Source of the DNA: Streptomyces sp. NRRL F-6131
GTDB lineage: Bacteria > Actinomycetota > Actinomycetes > Streptomycetales > Streptomycetaceae
Direction: 5' to 3'
NCBI GenBank assembly: GCA_000719695.1
Contig: JOHN01000080.1
Coordinates: 1-29,989 of the forward strand
Length of the DNA stretch: 29,989 bases
Shown here: piece after piece, positions 7,880 to 15,718 of the stretch
Numbering within the stretch: position 1 is the first letter of the stretch
Layout of the letters: the number at the start of each line of letters is the position of its first letter
The notes under the pieces: model-generated
What the model saw: the letters and a program-made list of their open reading frames with translations, nothing else
Database searches by the model: none
What the model was told of the DNA's origin: nothing
Made by a program: the position numbers and the translations under genes

Positions 7880-9217
7880 TCAGACGGGCACGCCGTCGTC
7901 CTCGGCCGTCACCCTGGGCCGGGACCCGTCCGTCCCGGCCGCCGTCGCACCGGAGGTGCCCGGCGCGCCGGACGCGCCGGACGTGCCCGCCGCACCCGCC
8001 GGGCCGCTCGCCGCGGCGGCCGGTCGGTCCGGCACCACCAGGGTCGCGGCGTCCTGCGGCGGCGCGGCCACCGCCCGCCACCAGCGCCGCAGCGCGGGCG
8101 GCTCGGCCGGTTCGAAGGGCTTGCCGGGCCGCGGCACCGCCAGCCGCGCGCCCTGCGCCCGCGCGGCCGCGACGACCCGTTCGGCCGGTTCCTCCCACGG
8201 GTGCGGGGCCAGGTTGAAGGTGCACCAGTGGATCGGCAGCAGCACCTCGCCGCCGAGGTCCAGGTGCGCCCGCACGCCCTCCTCGGGCGTCATGTGCACC
8301 TCGGGCCAGAAGTCGCTGTAGGCGCCGACCTGCACCATCGTCGCGTCGAACGGGCCCAGCCGGCGGCCGATCTCGGCGAAGCCGGCGAAGTACCCGGTGT
8401 CCCCGCTGTGGAACACGGTGCGCCCGCCGCCCGCCACCACCCAGGACGCCCAGAGGAACAGCGGGCTGGTGCGCGGGCCCCGGCTGCAGTAGTGCCGGGC
8501 GGGGGTGGCGGTCAGCGTCAGACCGGCCACCTCGGCCGACTCCCACCAGTCGAGTTCGACGATCCGGCCGGCCGGCACCCCCCAGTGCTCCAGGTGCGCC
8601 CCGACCCCGAGCGGGACGGCGAAGGTCGCGCCGGTGCCGATCAGCGCCCGGACCGTGCCCATGTCGAGGTGGTCGTAGTGGTCGTGGGAGACCACCACCA
8701 CGTCCACCTCGCCGAGTTCGGAGAGCGGCAGCGGCACCGGGTGGAGCCGCTTGGGCCCGGTCCAGGCGAACGGGGAGCAGCGTTCGCCCCAGACCGGGTC
8801 GAACAGCACCCGGCGTCCGCCGATCTCGGCGAGCACGGTGGCGTGGCCGAGCCAGGTGAGCCGCAGGCCCGAGGCGGGCGGTTCGGCGAGGTCGGCCGGC
8901 AGCAGCCGGTGCAGCGGCACGGCGGCGGCCGGCACCCGCCGGGCGCGGTCGGCCGCCAGCTGGGCGCGGGTGATCTCCAGCGGGCTGCGCTCGTAGACCA
9001 GCCGGCGGGTCGGCACGGGGTTGCGGAAGGCGCCGTCGACGAACTGCGGGGAGCGGCGGATCCGGTCCAGCCGCTCGCCGCGCGGCTCGGCGCCGAAGGC
9101 GTCCGTCCGGACCCGGTGCCAGGCCGCCCGGGGCAGTCCGGTCAGGCCGGGGGGCGCGGTCAGCGTCGAGGACAGGCCGGGGACACGGGAGTACCACGGG
9201 GCGGCTGGGCGGGGCAC
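7880..9217 (-). CDS. MBL-fold metallo-hydrolase (NAPE-PLD/UlaG-like)
   Basis: A protein of 445 residues. After an N-terminal extension, the metallo-beta-lactamase fold begins at RLTWLGHATVLAEIGGRRVLFDP. The metal-binding motif is SHDHYDHLD (HxHxDH), with further ligands at HSGDTGY and LPIHWCTF. This arrangement matches the NAPE-PLD/UlaG branch of dinuclear-zinc phosphodiesterases and lactonases. The substrate cannot be read from sequence. The start chosen is GTG 9217 because GGAGG lies 5 nt upstream; the frame is also open to 9265. The C-terminal ~45 residues are Ala/Gly/Ser-rich low complexity and probably disordered. The MaoC gene lies upstream on the same strand, 166 bp away, so co-transcription is uncertain. 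Confidence 0.88.
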   Translation of the reverse strand: MPRPAAPWYSRVPGLSSTLTAPPGLTGLPRAAWHRVRTDAFGAEPRGERLDRIRRSPQFVDGAFRNPVPTRRLVYERSPLEITRAQLAADRARRVPAAAVPLHRLLPADLAEPPASGLRLTWLGHATVLAEIGGRRVLFDPVWGERCSPFAWTGPKRLHPVPLPLSELGEVDVVVVSHDHYDHLDMGTVRALIGTGATFAVPLGVGAHLEHWGVPAGRIVELDWWESAEVAGLTLTATPARHYCSRGPRTSPLFLWASWVVAGGGRTVFHSGDTGYFAGFAEIGRRLGPFDATMVQVGAYSDFWPEVHMTPEEGVRAHLDLGGEVLLPIHWCTFNLAPHPWEEPAERVVAAARAQGARLAVPRPGKPFEPAEPPALRRWWRAVAAPPQDAATLVVPDRPAAAASGPAGAAGTSGASGAPGTSGATAAGTDGSRPRVTAEDDGVPV

Positions 9218-9383
9218 GGCACCTCCAAGGACGGCGACGGATACCTGGCATGCCGGGGCGCGCACCGCCGGCGCGGACGCCGATTCGGCGCGACAACCAT
9301 CTCGTCGGAGGTTACTCGTGCTCGGCCCTCCGGACCCGGCGAGCGGCGGCCGCCGTCCGCCGACCAGGGGCCTTCCCCGGTGA

Positions 9384-9836
9384 TCAGGAGTAGAAACGGG
9401 TGATCGTCTCGGCGACGCAGTGCGGCTTGGCGCTCTCCGCGCTGGTGATGGTGAACCGGACCACCGCCTGCACCCCGCCGGACACCTCGGTGGCCGAGAC
9501 CAGCTCGGCGGTCGCCCGGATCGCCGTGCCGACCGGCACCGGGGCGGGGAAGCGGACCTTCTCCGAGCCGTAGTTCAGTGCCATCCGGACGCCCTCGACG
9601 CCGTAGCACTCCTTCGCCAGCACCGGGATCATCGACATCGTGAGGTAGCCGTGCGCGATGGTCGAACCGAACTGGCTCTCCTTGGCCCGCTCCGGGTCGA
9701 CGTGGATCCACTGGTGGTCGCCGGTGGCCTCGGCGAACAGGTCGATCCGCGCCTGGTCGACGGTGTGCCACTGGCTGGTGCCCAGCTCGGTGCCGACGGC
9801 GGCGGTCAGCTCGGCGAGGGAGGCGAAGATCGTCAC
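9384..9836 (-). CDS. MaoC-like (R)-specific enoyl-CoA hydratase family protein
   Basis: A single-hotdog protein of 150 residues, the usual size for this family. The hydratase motif is intact: Asp40 and His45 within ATGDHQWIHVDPERA, followed by GSTIAHGYLTMSMIP. These residues activate water for reversible hydration of 2-enoyl-CoA to (R)-3-hydroxyacyl-CoA. NodN-type relatives share this sequence, so the physiological substrate is open. It starts at GTG 9836 with AGGAG 7 nt upstream. A promoter with a small dyad lies at 9901-9914. Confidence 0.9.
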   Translation of the reverse strand: MTIFASLAELTAAVGTELGTSQWHTVDQARIDLFAEATGDHQWIHVDPERAKESQFGSTIAHGYLTMSMIPVLAKECYGVEGVRMALNYGSEKVRFPAPVPVGTAIRATAELVSATEVSGGVQAVVRFTITSAESAKPHCVAETITRFYS

Positions 9837-9900
9837 GGGACGCTCCTGAGGGGGGCGGGCGGGGCGACAGCGGTCGCGGTGCGGTGGTGCGAACTCCGCA

Positions 9901-9914
9901 GAGTATGCCTACTC
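9901..9914 (-). promoter_or_regulatory. Dyad GAGTAggcaTACTC overlapping a candidate -10
   Basis: Five-base arms surround a 4-nt centre. On the minus strand CTGACA precedes CATACT by 17 nt, a reasonable -35/-10 pair, and the dyad overlaps the -10. It lies about 65 bp upstream of the MaoC start. The pairing is seen; regulation is inferred and the arms are short. Confidence 0.35.
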
Positions 9915-10012
9915 GCCGGTCACCTGTCAGGGGTCCGCCGGAAGCGACGGCCGGGGCCGGGGGGCGACGGCGGCGAGGCGCCCCGGGCCGCCTCCGGCCG
10001 CCGCGGGCCGCC

Positions 10013-10444
10013 TCAGGCGTGCCGGACGGGGCGGCCGGTCGCGGACAGCCGACGGCCGCTGATCAGTTCGGGCACCAGCGCGACGAACATCGGGTCCGGC
10101 TCGCCGACCCAGGAGCGCAGCCCCGAGCGCAGCGCGCGGAGGATCTGCTCCGGGTCCCGCAGGATGTCCGCCCGGCCGTGCACCAGGACGCTCCAGCCGC
10201 TCCGGGTGACCGGGTCCACCCGGTCGGCCTGGAAGGCGACGACGGTGCCGTCCAGCCCGCGCGCGGTGGCGCTGCCCCGGCGCACGGCGAGCAGCAGGCG
10301 CCCGTCCGGGGTGACGTCGAAGGCCACCGGCAGGACGGCCGGCAGCGCGTGCTCGGTGTACACCACGCGTCCGACGGGCACGGTGCTGAGCAGTCGCAGG
10401 CACGCCTCGGCGCCGAGTTCCTCCAGTTCGTCGTCACGGTCCAT
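10013..10444 (-). CDS. Pyridoxamine 5'-phosphate oxidase-fold (PPOX) family protein
   Basis: A protein of 143 residues starting at ATG 10444 (MDRDDELEELG). It has the split-barrel flavin-binding layout: an N-terminal helix, then GRVVYTEHALPAVLPVAFDVTPDGRLLLAVRRGSAT, a central GWSVLVHGRADI strand pair, and a C-terminal LISGRRL. Members bind FMN, F420 or heme and are often oxygen- or redox-stress proteins; the exact cofactor is not clear here. A DevR/OsdR-like inverted repeat lies 36-51 bp upstream, which suggests induction on hypoxia or stationary phase. In mycobacteria and S. coelicolor, DevR-type regulators control PPOX-family genes. Confidence 0.85.
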   Translation of the reverse strand: MDRDDELEELGAEACLRLLSTVPVGRVVYTEHALPAVLPVAFDVTPDGRLLLAVRRGSATARGLDGTVVAFQADRVDPVTRSGWSVLVHGRADILRDPEQILRALRSGLRSWVGEPDPMFVALVPELISGRRLSATGRPVRHA

Positions 10445-10758
10445 GGATCCGATCGTCCCCCCGTCCCGGACGGGCCGACAGGGCCCATGGTCCCTGAGCG
10501 GCGGGCCCTTGCGCCTGTCCTCCGGGGTGCGGCGCCGGGCGCCGGGACGGAGCGGACGGACCGTGGACCGGGCGCCGACGGAGGGTGACCGGACCGGACT
10601 CGCCCGGTCGGTGCTGCCGGAAGGCCCGGCGGTGACGGTGCGGGGCGATAGCCTGCCCGGCGGTGGCACCGGGGCGCACCGGGTGTGCCGCGAGGTCCGG
10701 AGCGGACGGCGGAACGGTTCGGCGGCCCCGGGGGACCGGGGCCGGGCAGGAGGGGGCG
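10445..10758. other. 314-bp divergent intergenic region
   Basis: It contains the DevR-like box (10480-10495) for the leftward PPOX gene and a strong AGGAGGGGG ribosome binding site (10748-10756) for the rightward Tad block. The rest is GC-rich, with short repeats of CGGACGGA and CCGGGCGCC. A GATAGCCT around 10646 could be a -10 for the Tad block, but no good -35 accompanies it. Confidence 0.5.
10480..10495 (-). promoter_or_regulatory. DevR/OsdR-like box upstream of the PPOX gene
   Basis: On the minus strand the sequence is AGGGACCATGGGCCCT, a 14-of-16 inverted repeat. Its core GGGAC-CATG-GGCCC differs at one base from the symmetrical DosR/DevR core GGGACnnnnGTCCC. It sits 36-51 bp upstream of the ATG at 10444, the right place for an activator site. 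Binding is inferred. Confidence 0.5.
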
Positions 10759-11661
10759 GTGCGGGTGGCAAGCGGGATCGATCTGGTGGTGCTCGGCGCG
10801 GACGGCGGACCGGACCGCGCCTTCGGCGGTTCGGCGCAGGCCGCCGAGGGAGCCCGGCAGCTGGCCGAGGTGCTGCCGGGGATGTGCTTCGACGCGGGCG
10901 CGGCCGACAGCCGGGTCACCGTGGTGGAGCCGGGCGCGGACGCCAACACCATGCTCACCGCCGTCCGGGAGGCCGCCGCGCGCCCGGGCCGGTGGCTGCT
11001 GGTCTGCCTGGTGGGCCAGTTGGTGGCCGACCCGCGCGGCCGCCGGCTGGCCCTGGTGACGGCGGGCTCCACCCCCGACAACGCCTACCGGCGCGGGCTG
11101 GCCTGGGACTGGGTGGTCAGCGCGATGGTGCACGGCGACCAGGAGGAGGCGTTGCTGCTGGTCGACGCGGTGGTCGACAAGGACACCTGGGCGGCGCTGG
11201 AGCGCGGCGGCGGCGAGGACGGCGCCGGTGAACTGCTCAGCTACTCGCGGGTCCCGCTCTGGGGCCGGATCGGCCGTCACGCGCCGGGCCGCTACACCCC
11301 GGGCAGACGCGGCCGGGACGCCGTCCTGCCGGGCGGCCCGGGCTCGTTCAGCCGGTCGCTCACCACGGTGCTCCGTCAGGGGGTCCCGGGTGCGCCCGCC
11401 GCCGTCGGGCCGCACGAGCTGCAACCGGCCGTCGGCGCGCTGCTCGACGGCGGCGCCCCGCCGGACGGGAGCGGCGCCGGTGCGTCCCCGCACCAGGGGG
11501 AGGCGCCGGGTGTGCGCCTGCTCGTACCGCCCGAGGGCGGGCGCCTGTTGATGCGCAATCGGGCCGCGGTCCGGGGCGCATTGGCCGGATTGTCGCTTTC
11601 CGAAGAACTGTTGGCCCTTCTGTGGCGGGAAAGTGCCCCGACGGATCCTCCTTCCGCGTAA
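10759..11661 (+). CDS. Degenerate caspase-fold protein, first gene of the Tad block
   Basis: A protein of 300 residues starting at GTG 10759 behind AGGAGG (an alternative GTG is at 10765). Residues about 5-145 resemble a caspase-like alpha/beta domain: SGIDLVVLGAD, then LLVCLVGQLVAD and ALLLVDAVVDKD at the places where caspases carry the catalytic His and Cys. Gln87 stands at the His position and Val138 at the Cys position, so it is predicted inactive. It aligns along its length with the protein encoded at 28308 onward, sharing for example RGLAW/DGLAW, PLWG/PLWA, GSFSRSL/GTFTRAL and MRNRA/FRNTA. No signal peptide or membrane segment was seen. It may act as a scaffold or sensor for the pilus locus that follows. 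The fold call is by eye. Confidence 0.7.
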   Translation: MRVASGIDLVVLGADGGPDRAFGGSAQAAEGARQLAEVLPGMCFDAGAADSRVTVVEPGADANTMLTAVREAAARPGRWLLVCLVGQLVADPRGRRLALVTAGSTPDNAYRRGLAWDWVVSAMVHGDQEEALLLVDAVVDKDTWAALERGGGEDGAGELLSYSRVPLWGRIGRHAPGRYTPGRRGRDAVLPGGPGSFSRSLTTVLRQGVPGAPAAVGPHELQPAVGALLDGGAPPDGSGAGASPHQGEAPGVRLLVPPEGGRLLMRNRAAVRGALAGLSLSEELLALLWRESAPTDPPSA

Positions 11662-11676
11662 GGTCAGGAGGCCCCA

Positions 11677-11731
11677 GGTGTTGCCGCGAAGGCCCGGTTT
11701 GGCGAAGAATCGATGCTCGCGAGGCAACACC
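11677..11731. promoter_or_regulatory. Inverted repeat GGTGTTGCC / GGCAACACC in the leader region
   Basis: Perfect 9-bp arms at 11677-11685 and 11723-11731 flank a 37-nt loop in the 138-bp gap between the first gene (stop 11661) and the lipoprotein start (11800). Inside, GCGA and TCGC can extend the pairing. It is more AT-rich than its surroundings and has no T-run. It could be an attenuating hairpin, a processing site or a weak terminator between the first gene and the rest of the block. Confidence 0.45.
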
Positions 11732-11799
11732 AGCGGGACTGCGGAATTGTTCTGGCGGCCCCGGACCACGCACGGGGCAGGCTGCGACGAGGTGGGGCG

Positions 11800-12423
11800 A
11801 TGCGGCAGCGCGGAATTGTGTTGCGCCCTGGGGCGATCGGGGTCGGTGGGCTGATTCTGGCGTTGCTGCTGGGGGGATGTTCGAGCAGCGGGGCCGGTGG
11901 TTCCGCCGATCGACTGGGGGCGAACGCGCCCACGGTGGCGGCGGTGACCCCGGTAACTCCTTCGGGTGGTTCGGCAAACGTCGGGAACGCGCCGACCGAC
12001 GGGCCCGAAGGGGCCGCCGGCCGCGAGGCGGTGAGGGCGTATCAGAACTGGTGGCGGGCCCAGGCGGAGGCCTACGGGCGGACGGACTCGGACGGTTCCG
12101 GCTTCCGGTCCTTCGCGTCGGGGCAGGCGCTGACCGACGCGCTGGTCGACCTCAAGGAACTGCACGAGGCCAAACTGGTGATGACGGGTGAACCGCGGAA
12201 TTCCCCGGTGGTGAAGTCCCTCGATGTCACCGCCGATCCGAACACCGCCGTGATCGAGGACTGCCTGGACGTGTCCGGATGGCACCAGGCGGACGCGGTG
12301 ACGCGTGCGGTGAAGGACCCGCCCGACCGGGCCACCCGGTACGTGGCGACCGTTTCCCTGCGACTGTTCCAAACGCGCTGGCTGATCGACGAGTTCAAGC
12401 GGGAGGTGGGACGCACATGCTGA
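11800..12423 (+). CDS. Tad-locus lipoprotein
   Basis: A protein of 207 residues starting at ATG 11800 with GAGGTGGGG upstream. A type II signal peptide (residues 1-26) ends in a lipobox LGGC, with Cys27 as the lipidated residue, followed by a Ser/Gly/Ala-rich tether to about residue 65. The globular part (about 75-207) contains YQNWWRAQAEAYGR and LRLFQTRWLIDEFKRE and resembles small NTF2-like or accessory lipoprotein domains, but no family is firmly recognised. It should sit on the outer face of the membrane. The stop overlaps the next start by 7 nt, so the two are coupled. Third positions are somewhat less GC-rich than in its neighbours. Confidence 0.8.
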   Translation: MRQRGIVLRPGAIGVGGLILALLLGGCSSSGAGGSADRLGANAPTVAAVTPVTPSGGSANVGNAPTDGPEGAAGREAVRAYQNWWRAQAEAYGRTDSDGSGFRSFASGQALTDALVDLKELHEAKLVMTGEPRNSPVVKSLDVTADPNTAVIEDCLDVSGWHQADAVTRAVKDPPDRATRYVATVSLRLFQTRWLIDEFKREVGRTC

Positions 12424-13364
12424 AGCCGGTACGGCGATGGGTGATCGGCGCGCCGTTGTTCGCCGGATTACTGATGGCCCCGACGGGCCTCGCGGCGGCG
12501 GATCCGACCCCCACCGGGGGCGCCACCCGCTGCCACGTGAACGCGATCTGCTCCGGGACGGGGGAGACCACCACCAGGCCGCCCCGCGGCGGCGGGGGCG
12601 GCGGCGGTACGGGCGGCAGCACCGGCGGGGTGCAGGTCTGCACCTACAACGACCGGAACTTCGCCTGCAGCGACCCCGAGCTCGGCTGGTTCAGCGCCTC
12701 CACCGGTTGCTACTTCCGGCTCGTCACCCCGCCGCCCCCGGAGGGCGATCCGCGCTGGAAGGGGCACAGTCCGAGCGAGGGCGGGGTCTACAACCCGACC
12801 TGCGTCCAGAGCGACGGCACCCTCAGCCCCGGCCCGGCGGACTTCTTCGCCCAGCCGCCCGCCGGACCGCCCCCGGACAACCCGGTCGAGATCGCCAACC
12901 GGGCCGCCGAGCAGATCGACTTCCCGGACCCCGTCCCCGGCGTCGCCCCCGAGGGCACCTCCGTGGTGGGCGCCCCGGTCTGGTTCTGGCTCGCGAACGC
13001 GCAGCCGCCGGCGGCGAAGACCGCGCGGGGCAACGTCATCGCGGTGACCGTCACCCCCCGGCTGAAGAGCCTGGAGTGGCACCTGGGCGACAAGTTGAAC
13101 GTGACGGACGAGACGGTCCTGACCTGCCAGGGTCCCGGCACCCCGTACGAGCCGAAGTACGGTGCGTCCCCGTCGCCCACCTGCGGCCACGTCTTCACCA
13201 CCGGATCCGGCACCCGCAAGGACGGCAAGTTCTACGGCACCCTCACCGTCCACTGGGTCGGCGAGGTCACCATCACCGGCGGCACCCAGACGGTTCCCCC
13301 GATCGACCTGGAGACCAGCACCCGCCTCCAGTTCCCGGTGGCCGAGGTGCAGGTCCTCAACTAG
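12417..13364 (+). CDS. Secreted Cys-rich protein with a TTA codon in its signal peptide
   Basis: A protein of 315 residues starting at ATG 12417 with GGGAGGTGGG upstream. Residues 1-28 are a Sec signal peptide with an AAA|DP cleavage region. A Gly-rich linker (about 60-72) separates an N-terminal segment from the mature domain. Eight cysteines (first two at 39 and 45) suggest disulfides. The C-terminal half has beta-rich patterns (VIAVTVTPRLKSLEWHLGD, GTLTVHWVGEVTITGGTQ). Codon 18 is TTA (12468-12470), the only one noticed in the window, placing synthesis under the bldA leucyl-tRNA if the host is Streptomyces. The family is unknown; the location suggests an extracellular pilus accessory or anchor. 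Confidence 0.82.
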   Translation: MLKPVRRWVIGAPLFAGLLMAPTGLAAADPTPTGGATRCHVNAICSGTGETTTRPPRGGGGGGGTGGSTGGVQVCTYNDRNFACSDPELGWFSASTGCYFRLVTPPPPEGDPRWKGHSPSEGGVYNPTCVQSDGTLSPGPADFFAQPPAGPPPDNPVEIANRAAEQIDFPDPVPGVAPEGTSVVGAPVWFWLANAQPPAAKTARGNVIAVTVTPRLKSLEWHLGDKLNVTDETVLTCQGPGTPYEPKYGASPSPTCGHVFTTGSGTRKDGKFYGTLTVHWVGEVTITGGTQTVPPIDLETSTRLQFPVAEVQVLN

Positions 13365-13428
13365 GCGGCCGGACGGCGCCGCACGCACAGCAACGACCGA
13401 CGAACGACGCGAGGAAGGCCGAAGCCCG

Positions 13429-14319
13429 GTGGAGAACCGTACCTTTGCCACGCCCGGCTCCGGCACGTCCGCCACGGCGACCGCGGGCAGCACCGCGACC
13501 GCGCCCGTGGCCGTGCCGGAGCAGCGGCGCGGCGCCCCGCGCACCCCCGGGCGGGCGCTCGGCGCGCGGCGCAGGCGCCCCGCCGTGCTGGCGATGGCGG
13601 TCGCCCTGATAGCCGCCGGCGGCCTGGGCGGCGCGGTGCTCTACAACAGCACCGGCCAGCGGATCACCGTGCTGGCGCTCGCCCGTGACGTGCCGTGGGG
13701 GCAGACGCTGACCGACGGCGACCTGGTGGCCGTCCGGATCGCGAGCGACCCGGCGCTCAAGCCGCTGGACGCCGCCGACCGGGCCAAGGCGGTCGGCATG
13801 CGGGCCACCACGGACCTCCACCGCGGCGGGCTGCTGACCAGGTCGGACCTCGCGCAGTCGCTCGTCCTGAACCCCGGGCAGCTGCTGGTGGGCATCTCGG
13901 CCCGGCGCAGCCAGGTGCCCGCCACCCGGCTCCAGCCGGGTCTGCCGGTGATCGTGGTCTACACCCCGGACGGGGGCCGGTCGGAGACGCTCGCCGCCAC
14001 CGTCTACACGGTCGGCCGGGCGGACACCGACGGCAGCCAGGTGTTCGACGTCGTGGTGAACGAGGCGGACGCCGCCCGGCTGGCGGGCTGGGTGGCCACC
14101 GGGCGGATCCAGGTGGTGCTGGCCCCGCGTCCCTCCGCCGCCTCGCCTGCGGCCCCCGCGCCGGGTGGCGCGACGCCCGGGGCCGCCGCCTCCGGAGCCC
14201 CCGCCACGGGGGCGTCCGCGAGCGGGACCCCCGCCGCCGGTGCGCCCGCCGCGACCGGGGCCCCGGCCGCCAACCGGCCCGCGGCGTCCGGCGCGCCGAC
14301 CGGGGCGGGTGGGAACTGA
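13429..14319 (+). CDS. SAF-domain protein, CpaB/RcpC-like
   Basis: A protein of 296 residues starting at GTG 13429 with GAGGAAGG upstream. A basic cytoplasmic N-terminus is followed by one membrane helix (about residues 46-66, AVLAMAVALIAAGGLGGAVLY). An extracellular SAF domain follows (about 73-140, VLALARDVPWGQTLTDGDLVAVRI), then a second beta-rich part (LLVGISARRSQVPATRLQPGLPVIVVY). The last ~60 residues are an Ala/Pro/Gly/Thr-rich tail. CpaB/RcpC proteins are periplasmic pilus-assembly factors in Gram-negative Tad systems. In a Gram-positive cell this version probably works in the wall zone. It is followed 1 nt later by the TadZ-like gene. Confidence 0.86.
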   Translation: MENRTFATPGSGTSATATAGSTATAPVAVPEQRRGAPRTPGRALGARRRRPAVLAMAVALIAAGGLGGAVLYNSTGQRITVLALARDVPWGQTLTDGDLVAVRIASDPALKPLDAADRAKAVGMRATTDLHRGGLLTRSDLAQSLVLNPGQLLVGISARRSQVPATRLQPGLPVIVVYTPDGGRSETLAATVYTVGRADTDGSQVFDVVVNEADAARLAGWVATGRIQVVLAPRPSAASPAAPAPGGATPGAAASGAPATGASASGTPAAGAPAATGAPAANRPAASGAPTGAGGN

Positions 14320-14320
14320 C

Positions 14321-15718
14321 ATGGCCGTCATCGCGGTGGTCGGCGCCCCGGGGGCACCCGGCGCCACCACGACGGCGCTGGCGCTGCTGCTGGCCTGGCC
14401 GTTGCAGCCCGGCCGCCGGATCCTGCTCGTCGAGTGCGACCCGGACGGCGGGGCCGTCCTGGCCGGCGCCCTGGAGGGCCGGGTCGAGGCGGTCTACGGG
14501 CTGCGCAACCTCGCCGTGGCCGACCGGCGCGGGCTGCTCGCCCAGGCGCTCTGGGAGCAGCTGATCGACCTCTCGCCGGAGGGCGACGCCGAACGCCTGC
14601 TGCTGCCCGGCCTCACCGACCCGACCCAGGCGCCCGGTCTCGCCTACACCTGGGAGCCGCTGATGGAGGTGCTGCACGGGCTGGAGGCGCAGGGCTACGA
14701 CGTCCTCCTCGACCTCGGCCGCTCCGGCGCCACCGGCACCAGCGCCGTGCTGGCCCGCCGGGCCGACGTGGTGGCGGCGACGGTGCGCACCACCCTGCGC
14801 GGGCTGAGCGCCGCCAGGCCCCGGCTGGCCACGCTGGCCGAGGACCTCGCCACGGCCGGCACCGGCGCGGACGCGCTCGGCCTGCTGCTGATCGCCGAGG
14901 GGCCGTACTCGGGGACCGAGGTGTCCCGGGAGTTCGGGCTGCCCGTGCTCGGCCTGCTGCCGCACGCGCAGCGCACCGCCCGGGTGCTGTCGGACGGCGG
15001 GGACGTCACCGACCGGCGGTTCGTCCGCTCGGAGCTGATGCGGACGGCGCGGTCGGCGGCGGACGAGATCCAGTCGGCGATCCGTCGGCGGCGCCAGCGG
15101 CTCGCGCCCGGCGCGGCGCAGCCCGCGCAGCTCCCGCCGGCCGCAGCCTCCACCGCGCCTGTGGCGCCCGTGGCGCCCGCCGCGGTGGCGACGGCCGCGG
15201 GACCGGTCGGGCCCGAGCCGGAGGGGGCCGGGTACGAGTACGCCCACCCCGCGGCGGCCGCGGCCCAGCAGCCCGGGCAGTCCTTCGGCCAGACCCACCC
15301 GCAGTCGTTCGAGCAGACGCATCAGCAGCCGTACCAGCAGACCTACCAGCAGCCGTACGGGCCGGTGCCGCCGGTGATCACCACCGGTCCGGTGGCGCCG
15401 CTCGCCGGGTTGGCGCCGCAGCCGGCCGCCCCGGCGCCGTTCCCGGGCCACGGCGGCCCGTCGTACCCGGAGCCGTCGTACCCGGTCCCGTCGTCCGCCG
15501 GCCCGGCGTACGGCGGCCAGGCCTACACCGACGCGCCGTACGCCGACGCGCCGTACGCCGGCCCCGGCCATCCCGGCCATCCCGGCCATCCCGGCCATCC
15601 CGGCCACGCCGGTGCGACCGCGCCGGAGACCCAGGCGTACCCGGCGCCCGGGCCGGTCGGCCCCGTGGCCGCGGTCCGGGACGAACCCGTCGACGGGGAG
15701 GTGCTCCGTGCGCGGTAG
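14321..15718 (+). CDS. tadZ: TadZ/CpaE-like ParA/MinD-family protein
   Basis: A protein of 465 residues starting at ATG 14321. Residues 1-270 form a ParA/MinD-like domain: VIAVVGAPGAPGATTTALAL, a switch-like ECDPDGG, and later VLLDLGRSG. The P-loop lysine is Ala, as in many CpaE/TadZ proteins, so ATP hydrolysis is doubtful. TadZ positions the Tad apparatus in the cell. Residues about 275-465 form a disordered Pro/Gln/Tyr-rich tail with QPYQQTYQQPYG and five PGH triplets (15563-15607). Its last 11 nt overlap the TadA gene. The tail is much longer than in canonical CpaE and could be a localisation or interaction region. Confidence 0.85.
   Translation: MAVIAVVGAPGAPGATTTALALLLAWPLQPGRRILLVECDPDGGAVLAGALEGRVEAVYGLRNLAVADRRGLLAQALWEQLIDLSPEGDAERLLLPGLTDPTQAPGLAYTWEPLMEVLHGLEAQGYDVLLDLGRSGATGTSAVLARRADVVAATVRTTLRGLSAARPRLATLAEDLATAGTGADALGLLLIAEGPYSGTEVSREFGLPVLGLLPHAQRTARVLSDGGDVTDRRFVRSELMRTARSAADEIQSAIRRRRQRLAPGAAQPAQLPPAAASTAPVAPVAPAAVATAAGPVGPEPEGAGYEYAHPAAAAAQQPGQSFGQTHPQSFEQTHQQPYQQTYQQPYGPVPPVITTGPVAPLAGLAPQPAAPAPFPGHGGPSYPEPSYPVPSSAGPAYGGQAYTDAPYADAPYAGPGHPGHPGHPGHPGHAGATAPETQAYPAPGPVGPVAAVRDEPVDGEVLRAR
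15563..15607 (+). repeat. 9-bp in-frame tandem repeat encoding Pro-Gly-His
   Basis: Four exact copies of CCCGGCCAT are followed by CCCGGCCAC. All are in frame within the TadZ-like tail and give (PGH)x5. The repeat is a candidate for slippage-driven length change without frameshift. Confidence 0.9.

Noticed and set aside
10759..11661. Active caspase/metacaspase effector of an abortive-infection system
   Set aside because: The His and Cys positions are Gln and Val. No toxin pore, reverse transcriptase, nuclease or other defence partner is adjacent, and the downstream genes are pilus genes.
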